DNA of 64,000 bases from Halichondria panicea (GCF_963675165.1 NC_087393.1:955002-1019001); one strand, 5' to 3'; shown: positions 1 to 26,249, numbered from the stretch's first letter. Translations and numbers: made by a program. Notes: a model not told the origin generated them from the letters alone.

Positions 1-106
1 CAACCAGGTTAGCAGCTAGCTAGGGGATCTGCCCAGATTTACCAAGTGGTGAATCAAAGAACTTTTTGACCTATAATACTTAACATGAAACTAGTTACTG
101 CATTGC

Positions 107-263
107 CGGTTATTTTCGTATGGTGGAAATTGTCATATTGAAGATCAGATACGAAAATTGAAATTATTCTGCAGCAATAGATTCAATGTCACTATATCCT
201 GAGCTGTACAAATATTAAATAGGTACATGTAGTTCATACGAATGAAAATTACCCGCTATACGG
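107..263. mobile_element. CCGTATAGCGGG-type MITE, degenerate copy
   Basis: The right end reads ATTACCCGCTATACGG and the left end is a decayed CCGGTTATTTTCG. These match the termini of the better preserved copies at 7188-7456 and 40218-40420. The element lies in the intron upstream of the first visible PRKDC exon. Nothing else is recognisable in 1-399. Confidence 0.6.
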
Positions 264-399
264 TATTAGTGGTGGTTGTACCAACCAACTAGCGGATCCC
301 TGTGTTAGTGAGGGCGGGTAAAAGTGGTTACATATAATGATGTAATGCAAGGTACAGTTGGAGTCAGTGTGTTTCAGTTTTTGCCGTATGTGCCTACAG

Positions 400-14792
<14,393 letters not shown>

Positions 14793-14981
14793 GCACAGGC
14801 ACTCTCGCTTAGAAAACTATATAATTATGGACGATAATTATTGTTGCCATGTATTTATTTAATCAACAGTAATTTTGTTTTGTGTTTAATTTCTAATTAA
14901 TACTCATAATTTAACATACAGTCATTGCATGTTCACTTTGTACAAAAATAGTGACAACATAAAAGCATATATACGTGCAGT

Positions 14982-17900
14982 TTAATAACCTATAGCTAGA
15001 CCGTCAGCTCGTCCATCGCTCCCCGCCCACCACACTTGCTCCACACCCTCACAACTCCTCTCAGACGGGTGCAACAATGTTACAATCTGTCCTCGTCCAA
15101 ACAATGATCGCTTGTGACCAACGACGGGGCCCTCCACATTGTGCCCTAGGGCTTTCAGGCCGGCTATCGTCTTGTCGTCAATTCCTTCCTCCAATGCGAC
15201 ACACCCTCCCTTCTGTTGCTCGACACCGGGTACATTCTTTGGAGGAGGTATGATACAGAAACGAGGTACATCCAATGCTTCCTGGGGGTTCATTCCGTAC
15301 TCAAGCATATTCAGCAACACCTGTGTGTGTGTGTGTGTGGGGGGGGGGGGGATAATGTAGGGGTGTAGAAAGCACGGGTGCTGGAGTATCCCCTTGTCTC
15401 AAGCTACCTTACGTATAGTTGCTCCTTAAATAGCTAGATATATATATAGGCCACCCCTAGTCTCGAGCACTACCTTACAAAAACATCTTCCTAATACACC
15501 TCTAGATCTGTAATGGGAGCATGAAAGATGATAAATATAGCATAAAACTTCAATTGTACATGTAAAATCAATACCTCAAGGAAAATTGGTAGTGTTATAA
15601 ACATAAACACACCATTGGATAAGAGGTACACCTTTTTGGTAAATGGGACAGACAATCCAAATGCAGATACATGTATACATGGCCATTCAATTAAAGCTTG
15701 CTATGCACACACCTCGACACTATATGCACACACCTGCACGTGGCCCTGTGGTTGCATGAAACCTCCCATGACGCCAAAGCTGGAGAACAACTGTCCGGTG
15801 TCTGCCCTCGTTGCCATACCGGGTATAATGGTGTGATAAGACCGTTTGCCGGGGGCCAAGGCATTGGGGTGGGTGGGGTCTAGCGAGAAGTTGGCACCAC
15901 GGTTCTGGAGAAAGGGAAAGAGTAAAAATTGGAGCTAGTTGATAGTTGTACAGTAGCAAATTAATTGGTGTGCTAATTGTTTGGCAGGGTAATTACAAGA
16001 AAAGATTTTGTACGTACCTGCAAGGTGAAGCCACACCTCTCTGGGACGAGCGCACTGCCAAAGCCCATGTAGTTGCTGTTTATGAAGGAGCATGCGTTGC
16101 CATGGGCGTCCACAACGGTAAAGTACACTGTGTCACTGGAGGTGAATGGCTGCCCTCTCTCGTACGCAGGGAGGCACCTGTGTGTGTGTGTGTGTGTGTT
16201 TGTTGTGAGGGTGTGTGTGTGTGTGTGTTTGTTGTGAGGGTGTGTGTGTGGGCGTTGTGAGGTGTGTATGGGGGGTGAAATACGTTGAGAACAAACATAG
16301 ATACAAAAAATTGGGGTTCTTGAGCACTATCAACGTTTGCTTTTATTAACGACACAAAGCTATTAGCAAGTACCGAGCATAATTGACATTTTCCGCTCAC
16401 TTGTCAGTGGACATCAGCTGTCTCCTGGTTGAGGCGTAGTCTTTAGATAGAAGACCTTCCACTGGTACACTGACTTTAGTCGGGTCAGCCGTGAACCACC
16501 AGCTGTCGGCAAAGCTCAGCTGCATGGCCTCGATGAGTTTGTGGAGGTACTCCACGCTGTTGTGGGGGGTATCTGTATGGGGGGTAATAGGGGTGAATAG
16601 GTTGTGGGGGGTAACAGAGGTGAATAGATCACACTTCAAACTGTCATTAGGTTTTTATGTGCAGCTTTCCATTATATTGACATCAGCTTTTACCAAAAAC
16701 ATTGATATTGATTATAGGTAAGCGCACTTCTGCTATGATACATTTGACAGGTGCACACTGCATACAGCCTAGATCTTAATAGGTACCCCTAAAGAAGGCC
16801 AACTGCAATATAAAGGCCAGGCACTCACTGATAGGTCCCAAACGAACAGCTTATGCAATCATGTACAAACAACTCCTCAACAAAAGCCACCTCTGTACAA
16901 TGCTATTTTACAACGTGTTCGTTACAAAAGAGTTCCGCTGCACCTTTGAAATCAAACCCCTCCAGAATGTTTAGTGCAACGAGGGCAGTGATGCCTTGGC
17001 CGTTAGGGGGGATCTCCCATACATCAATGTCCCGGTAACGCGTTCTGATTGGCTCGTCAAATGTACTCCGATGAGTTCGAAGGTCGTCCAAAGTCATGGC
17101 CCCTCCGTTCTCCTTCAAACACGCTACTATCGCCTCGGCAACTTGTCCCTCGTAGAATCCCGCCTTACCATGGGAGGCAAGAGACTGTAGGAAGAGAATA
17201 ATAGCAATAGTACGTATACATTATGTATGTACATCGTTATTTCACTAAATAATTGGCCTACTGTACATACTCTACTAACAGTTAGTCTACCTTTGGGCAT
17301 ACACACAGTGACCGTATTGCGTAGAGGGTGGCCTGCTAATACAGGTCCAAACACATGCTATGGAGACTTTGGGGCCCATTAACCTGGCTGTATTATAGAG
17401 GGTGGCCTGCTAACACAGGTCCAAACACATGCCATGGAGACTTGGGCCCATTAACCTGGCTGTATTATAAAGGGCGGCCTGCTAACATAGGTACAAACAC
17501 ATGCTATGGATAATTTAGGGCCCTGTATTATAGAGGGTGGTACATGTAGCTAGGCTGCTGTACATACTCTGAATGTGTTTGCTAGATGGGGCATCTTCAT
17601 GATATCGCCAGCTTTGGGGGCGTGGCCATTCAACAACATGTCCCCTCCATGGCGGTTAGATGGTTTCAGCAGGTCAGGTGACCCATTCGACCAGAAGTGA
17701 GCTGTAACTGGGGCAACAGGAAATCCATCCTCGGCCAGGGCAATGGCTGGTTGGAGTAACTCAGAGAGGGAGAGCTGCGGTGACGAAACAAGTCAACGAA
17801 AATGTAATTTAAAAGCGCTGAGGCTCTTACTTACAAATATAGCTAAGGGCTGGCGCAAGGTGCATTGAGATATCGTACACGAAATTTATTTAACAAAAGG

Positions 17901-18470
17901 TAATTCCATGAAAATGTCATGCTATAATTATGGTATCTTCATTTAGAAGGTGTATTTTCTACTGACCTTTCCAGATCCAAATCGCTCCACCGTGTCCACC
18001 CATCCAGCTGCAGCTCCTGGTACTGTCACAGTGTGGGCGTGTCTGGGTGGAAGTGGGTGTCCCAGGGAAAACCCCTCTGAGGAGAGCCGCTCCAAGGAGA
18101 GAGCCTGGGGGCAGCGACCACTGGAGGGGAAGGGAAAATACACTTAATGCAATAACCAAGCAGGGATGCATTTGAGGGCGACTACTTATCGAGCACACCA
18201 CCACAAAGGCGTACATACGTACCTTCCATTGAGTCCCTGCACTGTTTTAGTGTGTGCATTGTAGAATAAACAGAAGCAGTCTCCTCCAATACCAGTGCTG
18301 CAAGGCTCTGTGACGTTTAGAGCAGCTGCTACAGCCACTGCAGCGTCTGCAGCATTCCCTCCACTCTTGAGCACCTGCAGACCGACCTCCGCCGCTAGAG
18401 GCTGACTGCAAGCCACACAGCCACTCCTGCATATGACTGGAGACCTTCTGGATGAGTAGGGGAGAGCCAT
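14982..18470 (-). CDS. Gamma-glutamyltransferase/glutathione hydrolase-like protein (8 exons)
   Basis: N-terminal nucleophile hydrolase family, which self-cleaves and then hydrolyses or transfers gamma-glutamyl groups. Exons in order: 18223-18470, 17967-18120, 17568-17774, 16944-17184, 16401-16572, 16018-16177, 15734-15904, 14982-15320. Phases join to 563 codons plus stop. The start has [17 protein letters not shown] and STGIGGDCF, typical of the large subunit. The predicted nucleophile Thr begins the small subunit at [19 protein letters not shown], followed by NYMGFGS and [18 protein letters not shown]. The bacterial YwrD-like or oxamate amidohydrolase-like branch fits better than classical vertebrate GGT: there is no obvious N-terminal signal anchor, so it may be cytosolic. 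Substrate not determined. Its 3' end converges on PRKDC with a 189-bp gap. Intron 2 (after exon 17967-18120) is about 190 bp; the 383-bp intron 17185-17567 holds a minisatellite. Confidence 0.9.
16183..16262. repeat. GT-rich imperfect tandem repeat
   Basis: Units of (GT)n followed by TTTGTTGTGAGG are repeated about three times in the intron just upstream (minus strand) of exon 16018-16177. Confidence 0.8.
17327..17545. repeat. Tandem repeat, about 2.7 units of roughly 79 bp
   Basis: Units read TATAGAGGGTGGCCTGCTAA, then CACAGGTCCAAACACATG, ATGGAGACTT and CCCATTAACCTGGCTGTATT. The copies differ by a few bases and the last is truncated. Related single units are in PRKDC introns (about 3654 and 13353). 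Confidence 0.85.
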
Positions 18471-18591
18471 GATATATCAGACTAATCTTTGATTTTGCTC
18501 TGAACTGATTCGCTTCTTTGCAGAAAAGAGGGGAGGGGCTAGTAGACCACGTGACCAGCTCAGACCCACGTGGTATTGATAGAGAGAGAAG
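18471..18591. promoter_or_regulatory. Compact bidirectional promoter
   Basis: Only 121 bp separate the start codon of the minus-strand GGT-like gene (18470) and that of the plus-strand mL58-like gene (18592). The interval includes CCACGTGACC and CCCACGTGG, two CACGTG E-boxes 24 bp apart that could serve both genes. No TATA box is seen. Function is inferred from position. Confidence 0.6.
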
Positions 18592-20658
18592 ATGGAACTC
18601 AGAAGACTGTGCCGCCCTGTTCTCAGGTCCTGTTGGGGTGGGTGTTAGTGTATTATGTGCTCCAAGATGCTGTATATGTGTGAGCTTTGAGTCATGTGCT
18701 CTGTATCTATTCTAGGCTGGATATCGTGTGACATACGGTCTCTTCAGCGACCATTATCTACTTCTTTCGGTACATCCACACCACTCGCTGGGGCAGTTGA
18801 TTCTTTACCAATACCCAACTGTACACCGGTGTTGCCAAGGCAACGTGGAGTGTTTGTGGAGGACAAGAGGAACAGTTTTGAAGAGTCTCAAGAGCCGCAA
18901 CAGTTCCTGAGTAGAGATGGACAAACAATAGTGTGTGTGCACCCCACGCGCCCCACCTCCCTTCTGGAATCAAAGGTGAGTGACTGAACACACCTTTTTT
19001 GTAAGAAAGGGGAGAGGTCCTTTTGGAAGGTACACTAGTCGGAAGGTACATGCAATAGCCTCAGCCTTGTCAACAGTTAGTTATCTTTATTATTAAAGTG
19101 TGCAACGGCTATCCATTAGTGTGTTTAGATCTAAGTTCTTGGACTGGTCCATACTCTTGGTATTTTCTATTCCTTAATTGCTCTTGTTTTTATGTAGCCA
19201 CTACGATCAAGAATAAAGCAGGTGAACAAAGATCGCCGGACATCTCTTGAACCGGAAGAGGTGAGTAAACGGTCGACCATTGTGTCTGTGGATATCTCTC
19301 AGCTCGTGCACTCATTCCTAACAGGAGGTGGTGGCTCGTAGGCTGCGGGCAATGGACGGTGCTCTGTGGTCTGTTAACACTCTGGCCAGGCATTTCAACG
19401 TCTCTTGCAAGCTCATCAGGTGACTGAGCTTCCGTCAGAATGCATGGTTTGCACAATTTTTGTTTATGGAACCATAGATTGAAAAAGAAGGGGATTGGAA
19501 ACGACCAGGCCCCACCCTGTGTCAACGGGTGAAACACTCCGCGTTATGATTTCACGCTCGCAAATATTTTAGTTTTTACCGTACTCAGGTTGTATTTCAA
19601 CTGTTTCTTGCTCTCCTATCCACTATCGATCACTCAGAAGCTGGGAGGTACTCTAGAGAAGTAAGTTTACACCACTGACAAGCTCTAAGCCCCTTGTCTT
19701 TACTCTGTTTTTACTTTTTGTTGAGTTTAGCTTGAAATACTCCATGTCAACTTTTCTCTTTCCCTGCTGTGAAGCCGAAACAGCAAAGGACATTGCTTGA
19801 CTTGGTTATTATGTATCTAAGTGCTATATAGGATGGTTTCATGCTATGGATAAGCTGTACTGTTCATAAACGTTTGCAGTATAGTCCTTCAAACTGCTTT
19901 AGTATACTTTTAGAGACACCACGGACCTTGACCTCCCACGACTTCATAGTAAGAGCTATTCCTTAATTCTTGTATAGCATTTATTTGTTTAGTGATAAGT
20001 GGCTGCGTTGCTTAGTCTACCTTTTAGAGCTAGATTCTCTAGAATAATCAACATTAAAAAGTGATCAATTTCACCATTTCTATGTACAACACATTGTATG
20101 GCAGCAAGACAGGTAATGAGCATGCTGACTATAAATATAATCCTTTGTAGTTTTAGCCACACCCTATAACGCGGAGTGTTTCACGCAAACATTTTCGTTT
20201 CCAATCTCCTTCCTTTTCAATCTATGATGGAACTTATTTATTTTTGAGAAAATTACGTTATTTAATAACTGCCACTTTACATTACTTGTGTTGAAAATTA
20301 TGTATAATATACGTATGCTGCCTGCATGCATTAAGTGCTTTAGTTTTAAAGTCTAGCTACCACCACTTAACCCCCTCCCCCACACTTACAGTCCTCTTCT
20401 TCCCCTATTCTCCACAGTCAAGTGGCTCCGGCTAGTTTACAGAGACAGAGACAACTGGACCCTGGAGAAGACTAAAATGGCCGCCATGAGACCGTATCAA
20501 AAGAAGCTGTACAAGCAACAGCTGCAAACGGTGAGCCATTAAGACGTAGTGTGGTAGTACAAAGTTTATTATTAGTTTGCTCTCTTTCTGTTCAGGAGCG
20601 TCAGAAAAAGTTAGAGGGACTGATCTCAAAGAATAAGGAGATATTATCTAGTGACTGA
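18592..20658 (+). CDS. Mitochondrial ribosomal protein mL58/neugrin-like HTH protein, apparent frameshift
   Basis: Exons: 18592-18637, 18716-18975, 19198-19260, 19325-19419, 20418-20530, 20596-20658. The N-terminus (MELRRLCRPVLRSCWGW) is rich in Arg with no acidic residue after position 2, as in a mitochondrial presequence. The core holds a helix-turn-helix-like stretch (RLRAMDGALWSVNTLARHFN, then VSCKLIS) followed by QVAPASLQRQRQ. This arrangement resembles fungal mL58 (yeast MRPL20) and the related RRG9/neugrin family. Exon 20418-20530 must be entered in the frame giving QVAPAS, which stops at TAA 20473-20475. The frame one base later gives a basic C-terminus (MRPYQKKLYKQQLQT) that joins in phase to the last exon (ERQKKLEGLISKNK, end 20658). 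Either an indel (sequence error or mutation) exists between about 20455 and 20472, or the protein is shorter. The 998-bp fourth intron carries a transposon. Confidence 0.6.
19473..20226. mobile_element. 754-bp TIR element in an intron (copy 1)
   Basis: Terminal inverted repeats of about 32 bp (CATAGATTGAAAAAGAAGGG onward, with GGGATTGGAAACG inside) enclose about 690 bp. ATGGAAC sits directly outside both ends, a likely 7-bp target duplication. The interior is clearly homologous to 50653-51417 (for example CTCTCCTATCCACT and GGACATTGCTTGACTTGG). There is no transposase reading frame, so it is non-autonomous. It interrupts the intron between mL58-like exons 4 and 5. Confidence 0.85.
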
Positions 20659-20898
20659 GGTTCAATTAACTTCATTATCATCTGTTTAATTATCAACGTG
20701 TAATAATTATGTGTGTGTGTGTGTGTTAATTGTTCTATTATTATTATCGTATAATATATAGTCAACATGAATGAAAATTACCTGTTAATAATTATGACAA
20801 TTGAGTGACTGTACAAAAAATTAATATGTAATTGCATATAATTATATCCCAAATTGATTGTAGGATTGTTTTGCTGTTTCCAAGGCGCTACCATACCA

Positions 20899-22304
20899 CT
20901 ATTGTAGAGCGTAAGACTCTATAGCTGCAGGTTGTTTGTCATCGTTGACTCCTGGCTCCTATGGAATGGTGGGTATGGTGTAGAGTATATAGCACAATGT
21001 CAATCTACTTCTAATTTTAGGTACCTTATAATGCTTGATCAGAGCTACTAAATGTTTCATATTTGCTGGCAAAGGAGGTTACTATTTAAGAGCGGGCTCT
21101 GATAGAATATACGTAGTACTCTGTACCTGCATGCATGAAAATACACAGATTCTTACTTCAACCTATCCTATATTAACATTCATAGTCTAGATCATAATAT
21201 TGTATAGCCATCACTCACGGAGGTCTTCTTTATGTTGCGGTAGCAGACGAAGACTACCACAAACATGCTCACAAATACAACAATAAGCACCACCAACACT
21301 ATCGGCAGGGAAACAGCAACTGTGTACATGGAGAGGGGGATGCTGCATAAAAGTGTGTACATGTAGCAACAACATAAACTATGATTGAATCTTTCCTATA
21401 CAACACAACAATTGTCCCGAAATCAGAGGCTGAACGTTAATGATAACAGCCTTGACCCTACTCACACACAACGTACGTGCAATTGTCCTTTCGCGCTGTT
21501 CCTCCTCCTCCTCGTGAAGCTTCTCCTCCTGGAGGTTGGCCTTGTGGGCAATTTCAGCAAGTGGGCAAGCAAAGCACTCAGCTTCGCCATGCTCGTCTGC
21601 ATAGAGCACTGTATCTCGCAAACATTCAGTGCATCTGTTCGGGTTGCGGACACACCTCACACAGTTGGCTATCCCACAGGCTGTATGGAACAGAGACACA
21701 GAGTGGGTGATATATGGAATGTACACAAAGGATTATGTTCCTAGATATAGCAGCACATGCTGTACGGAATGGAGATAACAGTAATGAGAATGCAAAATGC
21801 ATGGCATTAAGTACGGGCTATAATTAATCTCTTCAAAAACATCATGCAATGTCAGGGTTTTATCTAGTGGGGGGGGGGTGAATCTTCCCCCCCCCCCAAC
21901 TTTGAACCTGTGCATTAGTTCAACCATTCTAACTCGTACCAAAGCAGATGTTACTCTCGTTGTTTCTTTCGTGCCCCGGCCCCAGCCTGCACGTAGCATC
22001 ACATGAGCTGGGTAGTGGCTCTTCCTCTTCCCCTTCCTCGCACTCTACCTCAGCCTCAGCTAAAGGGGGAGGAGTACAATACACAGTCACAGTATACAAG
22101 CACTATTATCAATATGAGGCGTGAGAATGGCTTTCAGAAGGTTTGCTTAAATCAAAAATCATAAATCAAAAATCATTTTATGGCCCAATTTCGACTTACT
22201 ATTTCTCACTGACAGACAATTCATACGCAGGTGCATTCCTACGTACGTGGGTATAAAGCTCCGTATATGCACAGCTGCATTCAACACGGCTTACTCTTTA
22301 TACG

Positions 22305-22343
<39 letters not shown>

Positions 22344-23772
22344 AATAGTGGCTTACCATTTGCAGCTGGGTATTCGTTCAAGTTTATAACTGACGGAGCA
22401 GCGCACTCTGTGGATGGAGGAGAGAGATAATAATTATAATGACAGCAAAACATTATTGGCATCCGTTAAATTAAGGAAGTAAAACAGGATGTGCTTACAA
22501 TATACTTCTTTACAAGTGTAATATGTACAAAAACGTACATGCACGTATATACCTGAATTTACGCCTACAGCCAGTAGTTGCTCAAGGTATGGTACATGGA
22601 CAGGTAAAGCAAATAGTCCTTTAGAGTCTATACAAAACGTACTCGAAGACTAGGGTACTAATTATGTTCCCACAGCCACCGAACCAACTGACTCATCACA
22701 ATAGTTGTACTCCTCATGGTTGATGGTGAACGCACTGACTGTGTTATCGAGAGCGGACACGGGACACTGGGTAGCACACTCTAGGGTATGCCCACTCTCG
22801 TAGCGACACTCCTCAGCCAGTCCGGATGTACAGGCGGTACACCTCATACACTTACCAACAGTACCATAGCACCTCTCACACTCGGACACACATTCTGTGG
22901 GAGAGGGGGAGAATTATTAAGGTGTACGCAATTAGTCTGTGTGGGGGGGAGTCGACATAAATTAATTATAACATGTATTTGGCCATATCCTCAACACCCA
23001 TACAACTTGACTTGGTATTATCAAGGGCGTATAAAAGAAGAGAGGGCATGCAACTCCTATATGAGCAGAGTTCAAACGTGGGCGGATGAATGTGCATGAC
23101 TGTGCATGAAATGAAATTTATATTTTTAGCACTTCATGCAAATGTACACATTCCTCCGCCCACGTTTGAACTCTGCTAGCTACGTGTACTGATAGTGGAG
23201 TTGCATGCCCTCTCTTCTTTTATACGCCTGACTGCATCACAGGAATTGTTGGTCATGCATGCACTGTCACTTTAACTTGGCCGGGACGATATCGATCCAA
23301 TACACATAATATTATACGTACATATAGCTAAGTACATATGCTCAACAAAGTTGACATTATTTTCAGTGAATTTACAACGAATTACAACATACAGTACACT
23401 ATTTAACGATATCTACTCACCATTGACACAGGACTGAGTAGCGGTGTTGTTACACTCCAGACACCCAGTCTCCATGTTCGTCCTGTCAAGCGACCCAGCC
23501 GTTGACTGAGCCACAAGAACGTCCCCTCTACACTCAATCAGATATCTCAGATCAGCATCTCCCGTCAATTCCCCCGAGGCTATGGCGGTTCTGAGAGCAC
23601 CCTCCCCATCAAACGATATACAATTCAGATAGACTGTGTAGTTTTTAGGGAATATCTCTTTAATAGAATGACGCAGATCTTCCAAGGGTCGGGCACACGG
23701 TGGAGTTGTTATTGCTTGTGAGGTGATTACTAGCAGCAACCCAACAACAGCAAAGACCAGTAGATTGGACAT
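20899..23772 (-). CDS. Cysteine-rich type I membrane protein, paralogue A
   Basis: Exons in order: 23421-23772, 22697-22894, 22357-22407, 21940-22059, 21477-21680, 21219-21319, 20899-20958; 361 residues if spliced as in copies B and C. Signal peptide (LLVFAVVGLLLVITSQA), then a domain with NYTVYLNC and [15 protein letters not shown], a cysteine-rich module ([20 protein letters not shown]), a short linker, an acidic segment with three Cys, a furin-like module ([20 protein letters not shown]) with an E-rich stretch, one membrane helix (IVLVVLIVVFVSMFVVVFVC) and a short tail ending SYALQ. All ectodomain introns are phase 1. The donor after exon 22697-22894 is ATGAGT where B and C have GTGAGC or GTGAGT. 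Reading through adds 11 residues and a stop, so A may make a truncated secreted form. The tail differs from B and C. No family was recognised beyond growth-factor-receptor-like Cys repeats. Confidence 0.7.
22309..22338. repeat. (CA)n microsatellite
   Basis: CA run in paralogue A intron, at the same place as a CA run in paralogue C (35428-35458). Confidence 0.9.
23023..23229. mobile_element. AAGGGCGTAT MITE, copy 1
   Basis: Inverted termini AAGGGCGTATAAAAGAAGAG and TCTCTTCTTTTATACGCC enclose a second inverted pair (GTTCAAACGTGGGCGGA). It lies in intron 1 of paralogue A. The otherwise near-identical intron of paralogue C lacks it (36191-36205), giving an empty-site comparison. Confidence 0.85.
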
Positions 23773-23996
23773 CTTGATAGAGGTAGCTACTAAGAGCGTG
23801 GAAGATGGCTCAGACAGTGGACAATGTTGTGTTCTGTTCAGCTATAGCTTCTATTTAATGTATACATGTACTTCTTCCCAGCTGGGACCACCCCATTTGA
23901 TTCATAACACATTTTTGTGTTGTTGTTGTTAATTAGTACAAATAATTATAAGACCCCACCAAATAGTTACGCGCACCAGGGGTAGATCGAGTGATT

Positions 23997-24742
23997 TATG
24001 GAAAACCAAACGTTTCAAAATTACATATAAAATACGCTTGCGATAGGTACAAAATAGCATGCGCTAACACAAAAGTTCACCAAGGGTTCAGGATTTCTTT
24101 TTTTATTGCCTCGATCAATCGTCATCTCCTTCTTACTAGCTACTAGACGACCAACAAAGAAAGGACACAATCTAAAATTGACACTTTACAAGAAACCATT
24201 GACATTTGCTTGCAACAAGGGACCCCTACTGCCCAAAGTCTAGAGTTGGTGGATAGGATTGACAAATGTCTACTATTAGATCTATCAGTGCTACCAGTTT
24301 CGTAATAGCCGGGGATTACAGGAAGTGCTTTCTCAATGGGAGACTGAACTACTTCATTTGAAAGAAAGATTCAGAATCCCGGGTGTCCCAAAATTATTAT
24401 TAAGGTAGAAATAGTTAAAGCTTATTTGGAACAGGAATATAGGTCAATGGTTCTTCTTTTTTCAGTTGGTTAGTAAAAAAGGAGATGTGATGATTGAGGC
24501 AATAAAGAAAGAAATCCTGAACCCTGCGTGAAGTTTTGTGTTGGAATAAATTTTGCTCGCGTGAATAGTTGTTTGCTTTTGCACACGTAGAACATCTGGA
24601 GCAAATTTTACTCGCGTGAATTTCTTTACTGTTTGTAATTAAATTTGCTTGAGTGAATGGTTATTAATGCGCGTAAATTGAATGTTTGCGTGCCCTATTT
24701 GTATATCGCAAGCGTATTTTATGTATAATTTGGGTTTCCATA
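23997..24742. mobile_element. About 750-bp TIR element
   Basis: The left arm (TATGGAAAACCAAACG, ATAAAATACGCTTGCGATA, GGTTCAGGATTTCTTT, ATTGCCTCGATCAATC) is repeated in inverse order in the right arm (TATCGCAAGCGTATTTTAT, GGGTTTCCATA). The centre is unique and codes for nothing evident. It fills most of the 1.3-kb gap between paralogue A and the dynein remnant. Confidence 0.7.
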
Positions 24743-25102
24743 GTGACTGGTGTGTGTGTGTGTGTCGGTTTGTGTGTGTGTGTGACAAAGCTGTTTGAGC
24801 GAACTAGACACTTTCATGGACTGCTTTAACTGCTATATGAGACAGTGGCTGAAAAATAATAGGCTACTGATAGTTGAAACTTGTAGGCGATCTTCGAAGG
24901 CGACAAAAAACACTGTTGTCTAATCGTGGCTTTCTAGATTCACGATCATTCCCCACAATGTTAACGTCATTACGGTAAAAACTGCTTGTGCAATGAAGCT
25001 CAACGCACGGGTAAATGCTATGAACATCTTGTTATGAAGTATTATTGGGTGCTAAAATAGTAAATAAATAGACTGTATACGGTGGTATATATGTACAGGT
25101 AC

Positions 25103-25241
25103 CTTCCATTCTTTCACGACTGAGTCCACTGATATTGAGGTCAGCTAATGCAGCGGCCAGTACCTGGTAGGCACTCATCTTGCCTCCCATTGGTTCACCC
25201 GCTATCATGAACTCGTGACGTACCAGCATCATCTCGTAGAT
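25103..25241 (-). pseudogene. Dynein heavy chain exon fragment (AAA P-loop region)
   Basis: Flanked by an AG acceptor and GTACCT donor, this encodes [20 protein letters not shown], then [16 protein letters not shown]. It matches the axonemal dynein heavy chain AAA2 P-loop segment, usually YEMMxVRHGxMxVGEPxGGKT. Here GGKT has become GGKM. The following dynein segment lies upstream at 26235-26357 on the same strand, so the exon order is scrambled. The fragment is a relic. Confidence 0.7.
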
Positions 25242-25451
25242 CTGCATGGGAATAGTTAATGAAATAACATGGTCAATTACATGTGGTTGTTTGAAACCAT
25301 ACAGGCTGAGATAGAAACTGAGTTTCTTCCAGGCCAGGTAAAAAGAGTATGTACATTGAATACTAATTGCTACTAGACATTGATCTGAATTATTGACAAT
25401 TAATATGCAGTTGCCAGTTGACAATATATTGTACAATTGTACTGTTACTAT

Positions 25452-25995
25452 AGGTGTTCGCCATATCAAATATCAATGCTCTGAGAGTGAATTGTGATAA
25501 TCTGGATAATGGTACATTGCTGATCATGTGTGATGGGTGGGAGAATTGGGAAATACGCATGTACGTAGATACTCATCTAAAATGTGCGACTATACTCTAC
25601 TACCTTGTGAACAACAAAATTAATGTACGAACAACAGCCAGACCGTAAAAGTTCTGTTGGAACTTTGAACTTTGAACTATATACTTATGATTTTTTGTAT
25701 TACTTGAGTTTTTGGTCATGTGATCAGACACGTTTTGTGAGATTTACTGTTAATCAATGACGTTTTCTATCTCTCTAAATCAGAGTATTTACTGAGCTAA
25801 ACTGACTTACCTACCCCTAGACAGCTAAGGTGTGTGAACATATTGAACTTTAACAAGTTCAGACAGAATCTGCATGAAAGATCACCTCACCACCACTGCC
25901 CGAGACACCAATACAAGTGTCCAAACTGCGGGGGGAACAACAGGAGAGGACCAGTACCCATCTCGAGACATGCCCACAAGTTGTCCCAATTGTAC
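25452..25995 (+). pseudogene. Decayed TRAF-like gene copy
   Basis: Two pieces match the intact TRAF-like gene at 26725-28109. Around 25452-25640, GVRHIS..NALRVNCDNLDNG parallels VRHINALKVKCNNMDNG but the Cys-His pattern is lost and the frame breaks. At 25866-25990, HLTTTARDTNTSVQ in one frame and RHQYKCPNCGGNNRRGPVP in another parallel the zinc-finger segment KRQYQCPHCKEMGEYQERT. Frames disagree and stops intervene. Confidence 0.75.
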
Positions 25996-26043
25996 AGACC
26001 GTATTTGTAGATTAGCAGCTATAGGTGTTAATTGGCTAGTACC

Positions 26044-26249
26044 AAGGGCGTATGAGAGAAGAGGGCATGCACTCCCTATTAGTCCAACGTGCGAGCAAAA
26101 ACTTTATTTGATCTATTTAAAGCTATCTTGCTACATGTACTTTACACAAAATCAGACACATTTATAATGTACTTTTCCAGTAAATTCAACCGCCCACTTA
26201 CAGTTTTTACTCGCAGGCTGTTGCATGCCCTCTTCTCTCATACGCCCTT
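26044..26249. mobile_element. AAGGGCGTAT MITE, copy 2, with 9-bp target duplication
   Basis: Termini AAGGGCGTATGAGAGAAGAG and CTCTTCTCTCATACGCCCTT are flanked by GCTAGTACC on both sides (26035-26043, 26250-26258). The element sits inside the dynein heavy chain remnant: the flank on one side encodes GVLA and on the other continues to Asn, as in dynein. Confidence 0.88.

Noticed and set aside
21477-21710. Plus-strand open frames across the furin-like exon (and the same at 34470-34703)
   Set aside because: They lie opposite a coding exon with a recognisable Cys pattern and correct splice sites, so they are shadows.
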